Source: Trema orientale (lineage: Eukaryota; Streptophyta; Magnoliopsida; Rosales; Cannabaceae). From it: a stretch of DNA of 64,000 nucleotides. Below are positions 10,556 to 22,814 of the stretch, one piece after another. Below the pieces are notes generated by a model. That model was given only the letters and a program-made list of their open reading frames with translations. It was not told the DNA's origin and did not search any database. The stretch is taken from NCBI GenBank assembly GCA_002914845.1, contig JXTC01000522.1, positions 119,653-183,652 on the forward strand. The letters run 5' to 3'. The position numbers and the translations under genes are program-made. Numbering within the stretch: position 1 is the stretch's first letter; each line of letters starts with the position of its first letter.

Positions 10556-10965
10556 ATTACGCCTAATACCCGTTTTTTAAAACGTATTTCAAAAATACCC
10601 ATTCTTAATTTTTGTTTCCAAAATACTTGTTTTTATGGTCTACATTTCATATGCAAAATATGAATGATCCACATTTACAATGTAAATTTTATTCATGATG
10701 TACAAAGTTCATGTGTAAAATATGAACGGTACACATTTTAAAATGTGTGCCAATTTTTACTATAATTTTTATTCATGAAATGTAAACTATGGTATACATT
10801 TAATACATGAAATATATACCGTGGTATACATTTTATGTATAAAACAGTGGTAATCTACATTTCTTCAAAAAAAATATAAAAAGGGGTATTTATGAAATAA
10901 AAATAAAAAATGAGTATTTATGAAAATATGGTTTTAAAAATAGTTATTTATGAACTTTTCCCTTG
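10556..10965. mobile_element. inverted-repeat element, MITE-like
   Basis: The left arm (cgtatttcaaaaatacccat and on) and the reverse complement of the right arm (catattttcataaatactca and on) align over about 55-80 bases with many mismatches. The centre holds several short palindromes built on tacattt and tatgaa words. No coding capacity. The exact ends and any target duplication are not clear. Confidence 0.5.
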
Positions 10966-11018
10966 AAAAATAACTATTTTTTAAAGGATTATCTGAAGAA
11001 AAAAAAAAAAAAAAAAAA

Positions 11019-11344
11019 CCTTGAAGTATAGCCTTTCTACAAATTTGACCATATCTTTTAGCTTGTGTAAAATTATATCTCCGTATTTTAAATCTATATA
11101 AATTTGTACCTTTTACATATAAATTGACCAACAAATTTCTCACTACATACGGAATCTGAATTAAGGATATTTTATTTCTGCTTACTAACACAAAAATTTT
11201 ATTGAAAATGACTTAGAGCAATTAGCACAAATCATTTAATTTATACACAATATGTATAAATTTGTAGAGATTTGAAATGTAGAGGTATAATTTTGCATAA
11301 GGCAAAAGACATGGTTAAAATTGCTAAAAGGTCATACTTCAGGG
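11019..11344. mobile_element. MITE with about 90-bp terminal inverted repeats
   Basis: The left end (ccttgaagtatagcctttct...) and the reverse complement of the right end (ccctgaagtatgacctttta...) align over about 90 bases at roughly 75 percent by eye. The core holds no open frame. A poly(A) run lies just outside the left end and ataactat-like words flank both sides, so the true ends may lie 20-30 bases further out. The superfamily is unclear without a target duplication. Confidence 0.7.
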
Positions 11345-13764
11345 TACTTTTTTATAGTTATCCCTTTTTAAAATAATAATCCAAAATTCGGCCACTTAGC
11401 TAAAATGTCATCATATATCCCAATTACGAAAAAGTCCACCGCCAATCTTTCATTTCTTTTTTATTTTTTATTTTTGGTTTCTTAATGCTTTACATGAACC
11501 AGATGAAGCCTTCCTTTTCATACTTTCCCATTCTCTTCATTGTTCATATAACGCAGAGTCAAAGCTCAATAAATAAATGTTCTATAAATTAATAACCTTG
11601 GTCAAATAATAAAATCTTTTGGTCTTAACTTAGGTCAATGTACTAAATTAATATTCTCGCTAAATACGTAATATAATAATTTATTTGTAGTTCCTTTGGA
11701 GCCCATCAAATATATAAATTAATAATTGATTAATTTAAAAGAAATAGCACATAAATATTTACAATATTATTGAGATTTTTCCAGATAACTTCTATTTTCC
11801 TAATTTTGTTAATTTTATTATTTTTTAAAAATGCATTTAAAGTTGTTTGCATATTATTTGTACTTATATTGAACTCAATCTCATTCCTAACTTTTGTAAT
11901 GTACACAACACATTTGGTATATAATTTGGAGTCAATTTATAATGATTTGGATTCTAGAAATAAAACTAATGACTAGCTTTTTTTGAATACCCCTAATAGA
12001 TGACCTATGGCTAACATTGCAATGAGGTTGTGGAAGGATATTCCTTCCCTATAATATAAATAAATATAAAAATATTTTAAAATTGTTCCATTTTACATTT
12101 AACTCATATCCAGAAAATCATAATTGGTGGTTAATACTTGTAGAGCAAAATTGAGAGAAAAAAGAAGTACGAAAAGAGGCAACCAAGCCATCGTTGAGAA
12201 GATAAAACAAAGACCCTTAATCATTATTTATATGATAGATGAAGATCTTTTGTCAAAGTTCATTTTTTTTTTCTCAACGGCAAAAACAAAATTCGAATAG
12301 ATTTTTAAGATCATGAAAATTTAGAAGAGAAAGAGATTGAAACAGATATAATTTACACGCTTAATGGGTTGAGTGGTCAAGATTTAAGGTTGGATGTCGC
12401 AGAAAAGAGGAGAAGACGACTAGATATGCGGAGTGGACAAGGGAGAAGAAGATGTGAGATATTACTACTGGTTTGATTTGAATTTTTATATTAAAATAAA
12501 TGTATTTTTGTCCATCTAAAACATTCATTAAAGATGAAGTAGAGCTTGCCATTTAATCTAAAACCTAAAAGTTGGATTGTGCCGACTTCATATTCTAGCT
12601 ATAATTTTTGCCAAATTCTTTAAGAAGCTACTTTTTATATGTTTGCCAAATACCATTTGTCCCAAAAATTCTTGAATAATTAATTTTTTTTAAAGGAAAT
12701 TTTATTTTTTTATGATAAGATTTCAAAAAAAAAAAAAAGAAAAATCCCAGATTTTAAATTTTTTGAAAAATCCAAAACTATTTAGATATATACTACTTTT
12801 AAAAATATTTATAAAATTATCACTTTTCGCTCATTGATAAAATACTTGAACTAATTAGACTCATTACCTTAGGTAACTTGATTGATTACCTCGAGTACCT
12901 TTAAAAAAATTGATTTTAAGGAAAAAAAAAATTTCTAAATTTTATTAAAGAGTGGTATTTTTTTAAATAAATCTGAAATTTCTTAAAAATTGCAGCCCTA
13001 TCCAGGAATTTTTAATTTTTTAGACTATGGGCCCAGATTTATGTAAAAAGCCTTTTTTTTTAAAATAAACTTTTCAAAAAGTTTTACCAAACTGAGCCAT
13101 AGCCTTATCCGGACCATTAATAGGGTAACACTGTAATGAAAGTACTTTATAAAATAAAATTATAAAGAATTGAACTAGACGTGATTTGAATATCACATAA
13201 ATTTCGTTAATTATTGAGAAGTCGAATAACATCAAGACAATGTTCATATATTTAATACATCAATCTTAATCTTGAGTAGTTATAGACTCATATTTATAAT
13301 ATTATATTTTTTAACATACTTGTTAATATTTATTTTAAAATAAACTGAATCACTTGTATCTTGGGAATACAACTAAGATGAATAGCTGGGAATATAACTT
13401 ACAAATTTGGAATCTATTTCTTCTTGAAGAAAGTCGTAAAGATGATTCCCTTATGTATTAATTTTAGATTTGAACAATTTGAGTACTTAATTTATAATAT
13501 ATTTATAAATTAATTATTTATTGGAGAATTAATGGTACACAAGAATAAAGACATAATTAGATAGGTAAATAAATAATTAACCTAGCTCTAATTATAAATT
13601 CTCTATGGAGGATTGAACTATATGTAGTAATTAAATCAATAGACTGCTTGATGTTAAAATTAATTATGTAATTTCAAAAGTGCAATTCTAGATTAGTGGA
13701 GTAATATTAAAATTAATAGATTAGAAAAATTAATTAAAGTATTTAATTAATTTTTAAAAATTTA
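11345..13764. other. AT-rich DNA, no gene seen
   Basis: Short open frames at 11,770-11,976 (plus) and 12,361-12,552 (minus) look random. Around 12.68-13.10 kb there is weak inverted symmetry of A/T runs that I cannot turn into an element. Confidence 0.5.
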
Positions 13765-15760
13765 TTGGAGCTTAAATTACATAGCTTTAGGTCCCTAGTG
13801 CAACCTCTAAATGTCATATTGGATGTTACAGTATATCTATTATTACACACTTGATAGTATGTCCAGAAAAATTATTTTTCTGATGATATATTATAATTAC
13901 TGTTTACTATTATTAATTAGTTAATTAATTAGATATTATGAATATTCTTGTAATTAACAATATAGAAAAGTTCATGTTACTAACAAGAGGCTTATATCCT
14001 AACTACAAAGACAGTATCTCTGTAGTTGGTACATGACTTTCACATAAAGGATAGGATAATTTTCCAATTAATTTGTATTTAAATTTTAATTTTAAAATAG
14101 AAAATTATAGAGATAATTTAGGAAAATATAATATTAGTAAATTAACTAAATCAACCCTTAGGAAAAGGTGTTACATATTAGGATATTTACCCTAAAAAGC
14201 AGATTTCCAATTACACCCTTTGAGTATAAACAACTTTCTCTTATATGCAATTATGATATTTGCTAGATTAAACTATCTTAGTTGAATAGTTTATTTATCT
14301 GAAAAAGATTCCATGACTTTGTTTGTGTATAAAGAAACAAACATGATTAAGTATTAATTATGGGGAGACTTGTTTCTTTATCTAAGTCTAAATGAATTAG
14401 TTCACAATCTGTAAATAAAGATGGAATACTTTATTTACTATAGGTTGTGGTGTTTTTCTATCTCAACGGGAATGATGTGTCTCAAATCATTGAAGTGTCT
14501 GACTTCTGATAAAAACACCAATACAACATAAATAAGTTATGTGTATTGAATTGGACCAGGCAATATAAAGAATTGGAGTGCCGTAACTCAATTCTTATAT
14601 TACTACAAACTAGCTCTTAGTATATAGATCTTAATCCTTGATATCTATTGGACTCACTTTTATGGGTTGTAGCCTTTTAATTTGTTAAAAGACTAACCTC
14701 TATGAAATTAGAGGTGAACTCTGGCATATTGGAGGCTATGGCTTATGAATTGATGGGAACACCAAATTGTTAAGGACACTATACATTAATGCCACTTTAG
14801 GTTCTTTCAAGATTCATGGAATAATTAAATCTAAGATCTTAGTATTTACTTTGTGAATTGGTTGATAATTTTGTCTAAATGGCCATTGAGAACAAAATTA
14901 TCGACAATATTATTCCTTGATAGAAAGATGGAAACTTAAAGGTAAATAGGTGTTGGAGGGGTATAACGGTAATTTCACCTATCCAACTATGGCATTGTAT
15001 AGGGATTCTATGTGTGGTATAGAATACGCTAGATGGATCGATTAATCAAGGCTAGTTGATTAAATCTCTATAAAAGGCATGACATTTAATCTAAGAGTAC
15101 AGTATTGGGCCTTTAGTAGAGTGTCCCCTTTACTAATAATATTTATATAAATACCATAATAAGAATTATTATGAATTTATCATATTATTGGAGCTTAGAT
15201 TACATGGATCCATTAGGTCCCTTGTCTAACTCAATAAAGCTCATTAATTGGTTGGTATTTGTGAAATTAGTTTCATGAAACTGTGTAAAATAATGATTCT
15301 ACACAGAAGTTGGTATTTTTATAAATAAGTTACATGAGTTGGACATATTTATAAAAATACACCCAAAGCCCAAATTGGAGAACAAGCCTAATCCTAGTTG
15401 GACTAGGGTTAGTAGTTTTTGGCCTTATATATATAAGATATATAAGAGAAAAAACTGTACAGTAACACTAGTGTGCTACACGAAAAACAGAGGGAAAGGG
15501 AGACAGAAAAATCGGCCACCCTAGGCTAAGTGAGAGAGAAAAAGTTTCCTACTATCTCACGGTCTCATCTCACGTCCCAGTGTTCCAAAAGATCAAGAAG
15601 GTGTTCTTGATCGTTCTCCAATGAAGGATTCAACTTGGTGCCCACTCACTTAATCAACGAAGAGCAAGAGCATAGACAAGAAGATCTAGGGTTGGAGGTT
15701 TGATCACCATCAACAAGGAGATCAAGAAGGAGCACACTACAAGAGGTAAACCCTAATCCC
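13765..15760 (+). mobile_element. LTR-like retroelement fragment, copy 1
   Basis: This region shares ordered blocks with 16,259-17,290: agatggaatacttta, gccgtaactcaa, ccttaatcct, a cttttaatttgttaaaagac-like block, cttagtatttac, a gtaatttcacctatccaact-like block, and tagatggatcgat. Downstream there is a TATA-rich promoter-like stretch (ggccttatatatataagata) near 15,423 and a C/T-rich leader ending at a gap. This is the layout of a long LTR read on the plus strand. The phrase tattggagctta...attacat occurs at 13,763 and again at 15,186, so an internal duplication is present. Ends not defined. Confidence 0.45.
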
Positions 15761-16081
15761 NNNNNNNNNNNNNNNNNNNNNNNNNNNNNNNNNNNNNNNN
15801 NNNNNNNNNNNNNNNNNNNNNNNNNNNNNNNNNNNNNNNNNNNNNNNNNNNNNNNNNNNNNNNNNNNNNNNNNNNNNNNNNNNNNNNNNNNNNNNNNNNN
15901 NNNNNNNNNNNNNNNNNNNNNNNNNNNNNNNNNNNNNNNNNNNNNNNNNNNNNNNNNNNNNNNNNNNNNNNNNNNNNNNNNNNNNNNNNNNNNNNNNNNN
16001 NNNNNNNNNNNNNNNNNNNNNNNNNNNNNNNNNNNNNNNNNNNNNNNNNNNNNNNNNNNNNNNNNNNNNNNNNNNNNNNNN
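15761..16081. other. assembly gap, 321 N
   Basis: A run of N. The sequence before it looks like LTR leader, so the missing bases may be retroelement DNA. Confidence 1.
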
Positions 16082-16119
16082 ACTTTTGTACTAACCTACA
16101 TTCTTATCTAACTACTTTC

Positions 16120-16258
16120 TGTAAAACCCCAAATATTTTGTAATAATTTAATTATTATAAGTGGTAGGACCCACCACTTTAATTATTAATGAGGAATATG
16201 TCTTCTTCCTCTCCTTACCCGACACATTCTTCTTCTTTTTCTTCCACTTCCTTATTTC
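16120..16258 (+). mobile_element. possible start of a Ty3-gypsy LTR
   Basis: The stretch begins TGTAAAACCCCAAAT, like the TGTAACACCCC start common in Tekay/Del-type plant LTRs, and runs to a TG at 16,259 where a different repeat begins. The continuation may lie at 17.3-18.8 kb. The assignment is inference from the start motif only. Confidence 0.3.
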
Positions 16259-17290
16259 TGTTGGAATAATATCCTATAAAATAGTTTATTATTTTTGATA
16301 TTATAAATAATGTTTATCAGATTATTTGTTATCTATTTGTTATTAATAAATTCATGTCATGAATTTCTATTTCATTTATGTCCCATTAATATACATGTGA
16401 TGTCTATATTTATCTTATACAAAATATCTAAAAAATTCTAAGACATAATGAGTAATAAAGAATTATTCGTATGATGAGTTCATATATGGGAGATATTATA
16501 TTCTTTATTTCATTATGTCTACATTAAATTATTTGCATTCTGCATTTTGAAGATGGAATACTTTACTATGCCATAGAATGTAATTTTGTCTATCTGATTA
16601 ATGAAGTCTCCAATTATCGAAGTGAGTTTTTGGATAGAAACACTAGTGTGTTATAAGAAAGTTATAACAACATCGAATAGATTTGAATGGATTAGAACAC
16701 TTGAGGTTAAGTGTCGTAACTCAAATTTCTAAATTCATTAATCTAGCATTATTGTAGAAACCTTAATCCTAGTGATTAACGAACTTATTTTCATATGTTT
16801 TATCCTTTTGAGTTGCTAAAGGACTAGTTCTGATTTATGGTTCAAACTTCGGTATCATGGAAGATAAGATATATAAAATATGTAGAATGTTCTTCATGAT
16901 GGATGCCATGCATATAATGTCACTTTGAGTTTTTTTAAGTACTTGGATAATATAAACTGGGGTCTTAGTATTCACTATGTGAATTTGACTGTATTGGTAT
17001 AAGCAAATATAAACACCATAGTCAACTATTATCTATTAGATGAAAAATGGTAACTAAATGGTAAATATATATTAGTGGGGTAATACGATAATTTCACCCT
17101 ACTAATACGGCATTGCATTGGGGGTACCTCTTCATGTATAATATATGCTAAATAGATCGAGCTAATTTGTTGCTAATAAGCTTCATAGAAAATATATGAC
17201 ATTTAGTATAACAGTTCAATATTAGGGCTATAGTGGTGTGCCCAATATTAGAAGTTGATATTATAGAAATTTCTAGAATGGATTTGGTAT
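16259..17290 (+). mobile_element. LTR-like retroelement fragment, copy 2
   Basis: It begins TGTTGGAATAATATCC and shares the ordered blocks listed for 13,765-15,760, for example gtcgtaactcaa, the gataatttcaccctactaat-like block and cggcattgcattggg. The identity is low, so the two copies are old or belong to subfamilies. The right end is not clear. No open frame of retroviral type is present in either copy. Confidence 0.45.
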
Positions 17291-18800
17291 GAAGAATTAT
17301 GAGAAAGTGAGATTGTCATATTTGAAATCAGAACTTGGATTTGAGCTATTTCGATTGAAAAGTTGGTATATTTTCAGTTATGTTCTAGAAGTTGGTATTT
17401 GTAAAATTATTTTCTGAAAATGGTTTTTTTTGCAATCTGACCAATATGGGCCGTAAGTTTGGTATGAAAGTAGGTCTCAGGCCAAGTTTGGAAATGTGGT
17501 ATTTGTATAAATATTACTGAAAAATTGGTATTTTTATAGTTATTTTGTATGGGTATTTGCAAAAATACTTTATGAAAAGTAGTATTTTTGTAACTTTCAG
17601 AATTTAGGGCTCGTTTAAGGCTCGGGATCTTGAAACGAAATTTAGACTTCAAATTTGGATTTAGTGAGGTCGAGAGACGAGTTATGATATATAGCATTGA
17701 TATGTTTCAAAATGGCACGAATTTCGAGACACATGGCTCGTGAATAGTCTTGTTTTGCATGACATATGACGAGTTACGATCTGGAAACCAAATTAGTCAA
17801 ATTATATGTCTAACCTATCTATTTTGAATGCTAGGAATTTAGTGGTAAGATCTATTTTTCCAAGTGTGGCTCTGTTGGGAAAGTAACTTCCTCAAGCAAG
17901 TGAATTTGAATTCTAATTCGACCATTGGGCTACCAAATGACACACGGGAATTACCACGAGCCTTGATAACACATAATTGTTACTCAATAGAGGTAGGGAT
18001 TAGATTACTTGATTTTACAATAGTTTTTATTATGAATTTATTTATTTGATCAAATATAGAATTATGTGAAATAATTTGTGAAAACATGTTTATGAATTAT
18101 TTTAGAAAATAGATTGATATTGAATTGCCTGGGAATCCTGTTTGATACTGTTTTATGTAGGAACTGAATTTTGTAAATTTTGGTGAAGATTCATTTATGG
18201 AAAAATTGATGAGTTCAAAAAATTGGTTTTAAAAGTGAATATGGTTTGATTAAATACCACTGTATGGTTATTTGTGACTTTATTGAAAATAGTACATCAC
18301 CTCATTCATGGCTTTCATATTGAATTGCATTCCATACTCATCTCACGCAGTCGACGGAATCACGATGTTATAATAAGATCACTGGAATCACGGTGTTTCA
18401 ATAAAAAACTGGAAAATAAAAGAAAAAAGAAAAATAAAGAAAACTCACAGTCATCAATCAGATGGCTGGAAAAAACTCATGGTCATCAAATAGATAGCTG
18501 GAACTCATGTGTGTCATAAACATTAGATATTAAAGAATTAAGTGGTATTCAGTGCACCTGTGAATAACTTGAATATGTATGTACTAGTTTTGAGAATGAA
18601 TTTAACAAAGGTTTGGAATTTTGTGAACCTTTGAAAAATGATTTAATAAGTAGATTTCGGAAATAAAAGTCTTGGAATAATTTATTAATAATCCAGGAAT
18701 TTGAAATGAGCATATCATGTATTAATAAAAACTTGTAATCGAATCTCCACTAAGCATTCACGCGCTCACCCCTTACTTTTCTCCCTCCTCAAGTTTAATT
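17291..18800 (+). mobile_element. degraded LTR-like sequence
   Basis: Words such as ttggtatttgtaaaattatt recur at about 17.34-17.60 kb. The right part has cactaagcattcacgcgctcacccc, resembling the stretch near the 3' end of Tekay/Del LTRs. Inside are small duplicated blocks (ggaatcacgatgttataata and ggaatcacggtgtttcaata at 18.36-18.39 kb). I see no coding sequence. Family assignment is tentative. Confidence 0.3.
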
Positions 18801-19900
18801 GCAGCATTAGACAATCGATTGGTTAATATTCATATTCTAGCGATTCTTCTAGCTCATATCACTTTGGCGATTGGTATTTTTCCAGTCTTCTTCTATTTAT
18901 TTAGCCATTGAAAGAGAACCGCACTTCGCGTGGTGTCCGGTGCGATGGGCTCATGTCACTACCCGATTAGAGACTTTTGTCAAGCTGCCACCTCAAATTA
19001 GATGCATGCCTGTCCTTCCTTTCACATGACACCTATAATGCAAAGGTGTCAAAAGGGCAATGTCTCTGCTCATGTAAAAAGCGGCTCTGCCTTGAATTTG
19101 TACACCTATATATAGGCTTGTTTTTGTAACTTTTTTGGGACTAAATAATACCACTAACTCTTTCTCTCTCTTACTTTTTTGGGACTAAGTAGCAACACCA
19201 ACTCTTTCTCTCTCTTACTTTTCCCTTCATGTCCCATCAGCTTTTTCTTTCTCTTATATTTATTTTTACTCCTCGACACTAATTCCCATAAGAGCTACTT
19301 GCATACTTTTCAAAAAAACCATATGTATATACTTAATACTCATTTATATATATTATTACTTTTCTCGTCTATGCATAATATTCATATATATATATCTTCC
19401 TGCTAATACATATACTTATAATAATTATTATTATTTTATCAGGTTTTGGAATGCTAAGCTACTCACTCGATTATTTTTTCTTGCTCTAAATATTTGCATG
19501 GTGCTAACTAACTAACTATATATTATACTGACAAATTACTAACATTTAAATTCCGCACTTTAAGTAATCAAACCCATGAGGAAGAGTTGTTTAGCAAGTT
19601 GAGTTGTTTAATGCGACCCTTATTTGCTATAGCCATGTTATTTTTAATATGTTAAATATCTGCAGATCTGTGATTCTGAATTGTTTAGCAAGGTGAGTTA
19701 TTTAATGGGACTCTTGTTTGTAACCATTCATGATAAATTCAACAACTTTTATATTCTTGTCATTTAAATTTCAGTATACTAATCTAAATAACTGAATACT
19801 CTTAACTACCTAATATATGGAGCTGAACTACCACCCATAAGCTTATTATTTAATTCATCGTTATTTATGCTTAATTAATCTCTTGCATGAAAAGCACCCC
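18801..19900. repeat. AT-rich stretch with a 44-bp duplication beside a TATA palindrome
   Basis: At 19,105-19,116 lies the palindrome cctatatatagg. Just after it the block cttttttgggactaa...tctttctctctctta occurs twice with a 44-base period (19,130 and 19,174). TATA followed by C/T-rich leader is promoter-like, but no convincing gene follows; the plus-strand frame at 19,179-19,406 has no ATG at its start and is random in composition. A second small duplication, ttgtttagcaagttgagttg-like, occurs at about 19,588 and 19,681. Confidence 0.4.
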
Positions 19901-21740
19901 TGAGCAACATGTATGTTGTGTGTAAGATAATGTAGTGTGAGTGTGTGTGAGCAATCGTACGCAATCGCACACGTGAATGAATGAGTGTGTGGGTGATGTG
20001 TGTGTGGTTGTTTGTGGGAGAAAGACTGTTATTGTGTATGTGTAAGTGAGAGAAAGAGTGTCATTCACATATTTGTGTATGAGCAAGTGCTGATGTGAGT
20101 GTGTTTGTGAAAGTGAATAAGTTAGCGAGTGAATATTTATTTTGGTATGAATTAATATGTTAGTGTATGATTTGGGAATGAGTCATGTATGAATGAATGA
20201 ATAAATATTTTTTTTTTCTGTGTTGTCATAAGTGATTCATGAGTGTGTGGCATGAGTGTATTGGTATGTGTTAATGAGAGTCTTGTAAATGTGCAAGTGA
20301 CTATCTATAAGTGTTAGTGTGCATGAGTGAATGTGTTAGTGAGTTAGTGAGCTTTATGTTTAAATTAGTGAGTGAGTTTTGTGTGTAAGCGTGAGCTAGT
20401 TATCAAGAAAGTATTATGTATGTGTGTATATGCATATGCTATTTATAGAGTAAATGTGTGGGAGTGTGAGCACGCATGTGTGTGAGTGCAACTGAAGGAA
20501 GGTAAGTGTTGTGGTTATTAAGTGAGTGATGTGTGTGTACGTTGTGTGGGCATGTACTAGTAATAGAGTAAATGGTGTGTGTGTGTGGGGGGTGGGGGGG
20601 TGGGGGGGATGGGGGCATTTGCTAGTTATTGAGTTAATGATTATTGTGTAGGTGAGTGTGTTTGCTTGCACGAGTAAGTTTGTGTTTGTCATTCAGTGAG
20701 TGGATTAGCGAGTTATGTATAAATTTGATGAGTGATTGAGTGTGGGTGAGTGTCTTTGTGTTATTAAGTGGCTGTTTGTGCTTGCATAAGTTTGTGTTTG
20801 TCATTCAGTGAGTGGATTAGCGAGTTATGTATAAATTTGATGAGTGATTGAGTATGGGTGAGTGTCTTTATGTTAGTAAGTGGTTGTTTGTGCTTGCATA
20901 AGTTTGTGTTTTTCATTGAGTGAGTAGGTTTGTATGTTGTGTGTAAATTTAATGAGTTTTTGAATGCAAGTAAGTGTCTTTATGTTTGTGAGTGCAAGAG
21001 TGTGTGTGTGTTTATATGACCAAGTCAGCAAATAATCGTCAGTATGGGCGAGATAGTGAAAGAGTGTTATACGGGCTTATGTATAGGTGAGAACTGAGTG
21101 AGTATAAGTCTGTGTACGTGAGAGTGAGTGGGTGCGTATTTGTGGATGTGAGTAAAGGTGTGGTATTTGTTTGAGAGAGTTTGTGAGGTATTTGTTTAAG
21201 TGAGTTTGTGTGTATTTATTTGAGTGAGCTTGGGTGTTCGTATGACTGATGGATTGAGTGAGTTTGTACGTTTGTATGATCAAGCGATGTGAATTTGTGT
21301 GCTTTGAGTGATTAAATATTGTGTGTTTCATGTTCGTGCTGCTTGTGCATGTTTTAAGTGAGTGAGTGATGTGTGTACGTGTTTTTTGTGTTAAAAAGTG
21401 ACCAAGTGTTTAGTATATGAGAGATATACTAGTGTGATTAGGTTTGTGTAAATGTTCTGATTGTGCGTAAATGTTTCTAAGTGAGTTTTTGTAAGTGGGA
21501 CGATGCGGGTGTATGAATGCATGTTTGTTTGAGCGAGTTTATGCTTGATAGAGTGACAAGGTGTGCGTGTGTGTTGTGCATGTGAAAAAATATTATGGAG
21601 TGAGTAAGGTGTTTATGTGAGCAATGTTTGTTTGTGTTGGGTGAGCAATGTTTGTTTATGTTTGTGCGAGTAATATTTGTTTTAAGTGAATGAATATTAT
21701 GCGTTTGTGAGAGATTGATGTGAGTGTATTTTCAGGATAT
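19900..21740 (+). repeat. GT-rich degenerate repeat, 1.8 kb
   Basis: The plus strand is dominated by gtgagtg, gtgtgtg and gagtgattgag words for about 1.8 kb, with strong G+T over C+A skew. A run of g and gt at 20,575-20,615 is the most extreme part. The minus-strand threonine/histidine-rich frames come from this composition. It probably grew by slippage and short duplications. Confidence 0.75.
20690..21025 (+). repeat. 112-bp tandem repeat, three units
   Basis: The phrase cattcagtgagtggattagc starts at 20,690 and 20,802, and a diverged third copy (cattgagtgagtaggtttg) starts at 20,914, so the period is 112 bases. The first two units are nearly identical. It is a recent expansion inside the GT-rich tract. 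Confidence 0.85.
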
Positions 21741-22233
21741 CAAAGTATTCTGTCACACCCACTCTTTTCCATATTTTAGTTAAGTAATTTTTATTAATAG
21801 AAATGAAAATGCAAAATAAATTTTTAAAAAACTCATAATTTACAAAAAAAGTAATTAACTCAAAGAATATATATATGTGTATATATGAAAATATCATGTG
21901 ATTTACAATGTATTAAATAATTTTTAAAGCATAAATTATGTGATTTAGCATGCATTAAATATCATGTATCATATAATAATAGATAAAAATATAAATAATT
22001 ATTATAGATGATGGTATATATCATAATATATAATAATTACCTAGATATTACATACTTCGATAAGCTAACTAAACTCTTAGCCCCATCTTAGAGTAAAAAA
22101 TCTCATGAAAATATCATCTAAAATATAAAAACTAAAAATATACATCAAAAAATAAATAAATAAAACAAGACTAAAAACATATATTTTCATGGATAAATAA
22201 AAATTAATTTTTCCAAATTTACTAATAAGGCAT
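21741..22233. other. AT-rich DNA, no gene seen
   Basis: There is no supported feature between the GT-rich tract and the first MITE copy. Confidence 0.5.
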
Positions 22234-22241
22234 AAATATTA

Positions 22242-22406
22242 AGAGTAATCCTATGGACAAACTTATATGCAATAATGATATGTTTTTTAACCACCCATCT
22301 TATTTTAAAATGGGACCAAACCATGTACAAAATGGATTAAAAAACTATGTCAAACTATTGTGTATGAATTTTGTGTGTAAATTATATGTCCTCCTAGCAT
22401 TATTCT
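22242..22406. mobile_element. 165-bp MITE with 8-bp target duplication
   Basis: The ends are inverted repeats: agagtaatcctatgga on the left and, reading inward from the right, agaataatgctaggagga. A perfect 8-bp direct repeat, aaatatta, flanks it (22,234-22,241 and 22,407-22,414), as for hAT-type insertions. Five more copies sit inside the adjoining tandem array (about 22,619, 28,517, 29,117, 29,622 and 30,218), where GA repeats replace the left target copy. This edge copy is therefore probably closest to the original insertion. Confidence 0.8.
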
Positions 22407-22578
22407 AAATATTAGATATGTCCAATCATAAATAAAACAATAAGTCAAAAGTCTGAAACATGAGATATTTCATATTACTGACAGTATAATAAAGGTCATA
22501 AATATAAAACGCAATAAATTATATTCACGACATTTAACTTAGTGAGCACATGTATGATTAATCTAAATAAACAGAATT

Positions 22579-22622
<44 letters not shown>

Positions 22623-22814
22623 ATCCTATGGATACAAACTTACATGCAATAATGGCGTGTTTTTTAACCACCTATCTTTTTTTAAATGGGACCAAATCAT
22701 GTATATAATTGATTAAAAAGCTATGTCAAATTATTGTGTATGATTTTTGTGCGTAAATTAAGTATCCATCTAGCATTATTCTAAATATTAGATATGTCTA
22801 ACCATAAATCAAAC
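22407..22814 (+). repeat. tandem array, left part
   Basis: After the first MITE comes the array spacer (attagatatgtccaatcata..., then agtaagtcaaaagtctgaaa...) ending in a pure GA run (22,581-22,620). A second MITE copy and the start of a second spacer follow, cut off at ataaatcaaac by the solo LTR that starts at 22,815. The array resumes at 28,149. Confidence 0.85.

Noticed and set aside
19179-19406. 75-codon plus-strand frame after a TATA palindrome
   Set aside because: It has no ATG at its start, and the composition follows the C/T- and AT-rich DNA.
20414-20692. Threonine/histidine-rich minus-strand open frames in the GT-rich tract
   Set aside because: They are produced by CA-rich repeats on that strand, with no start context or homology.
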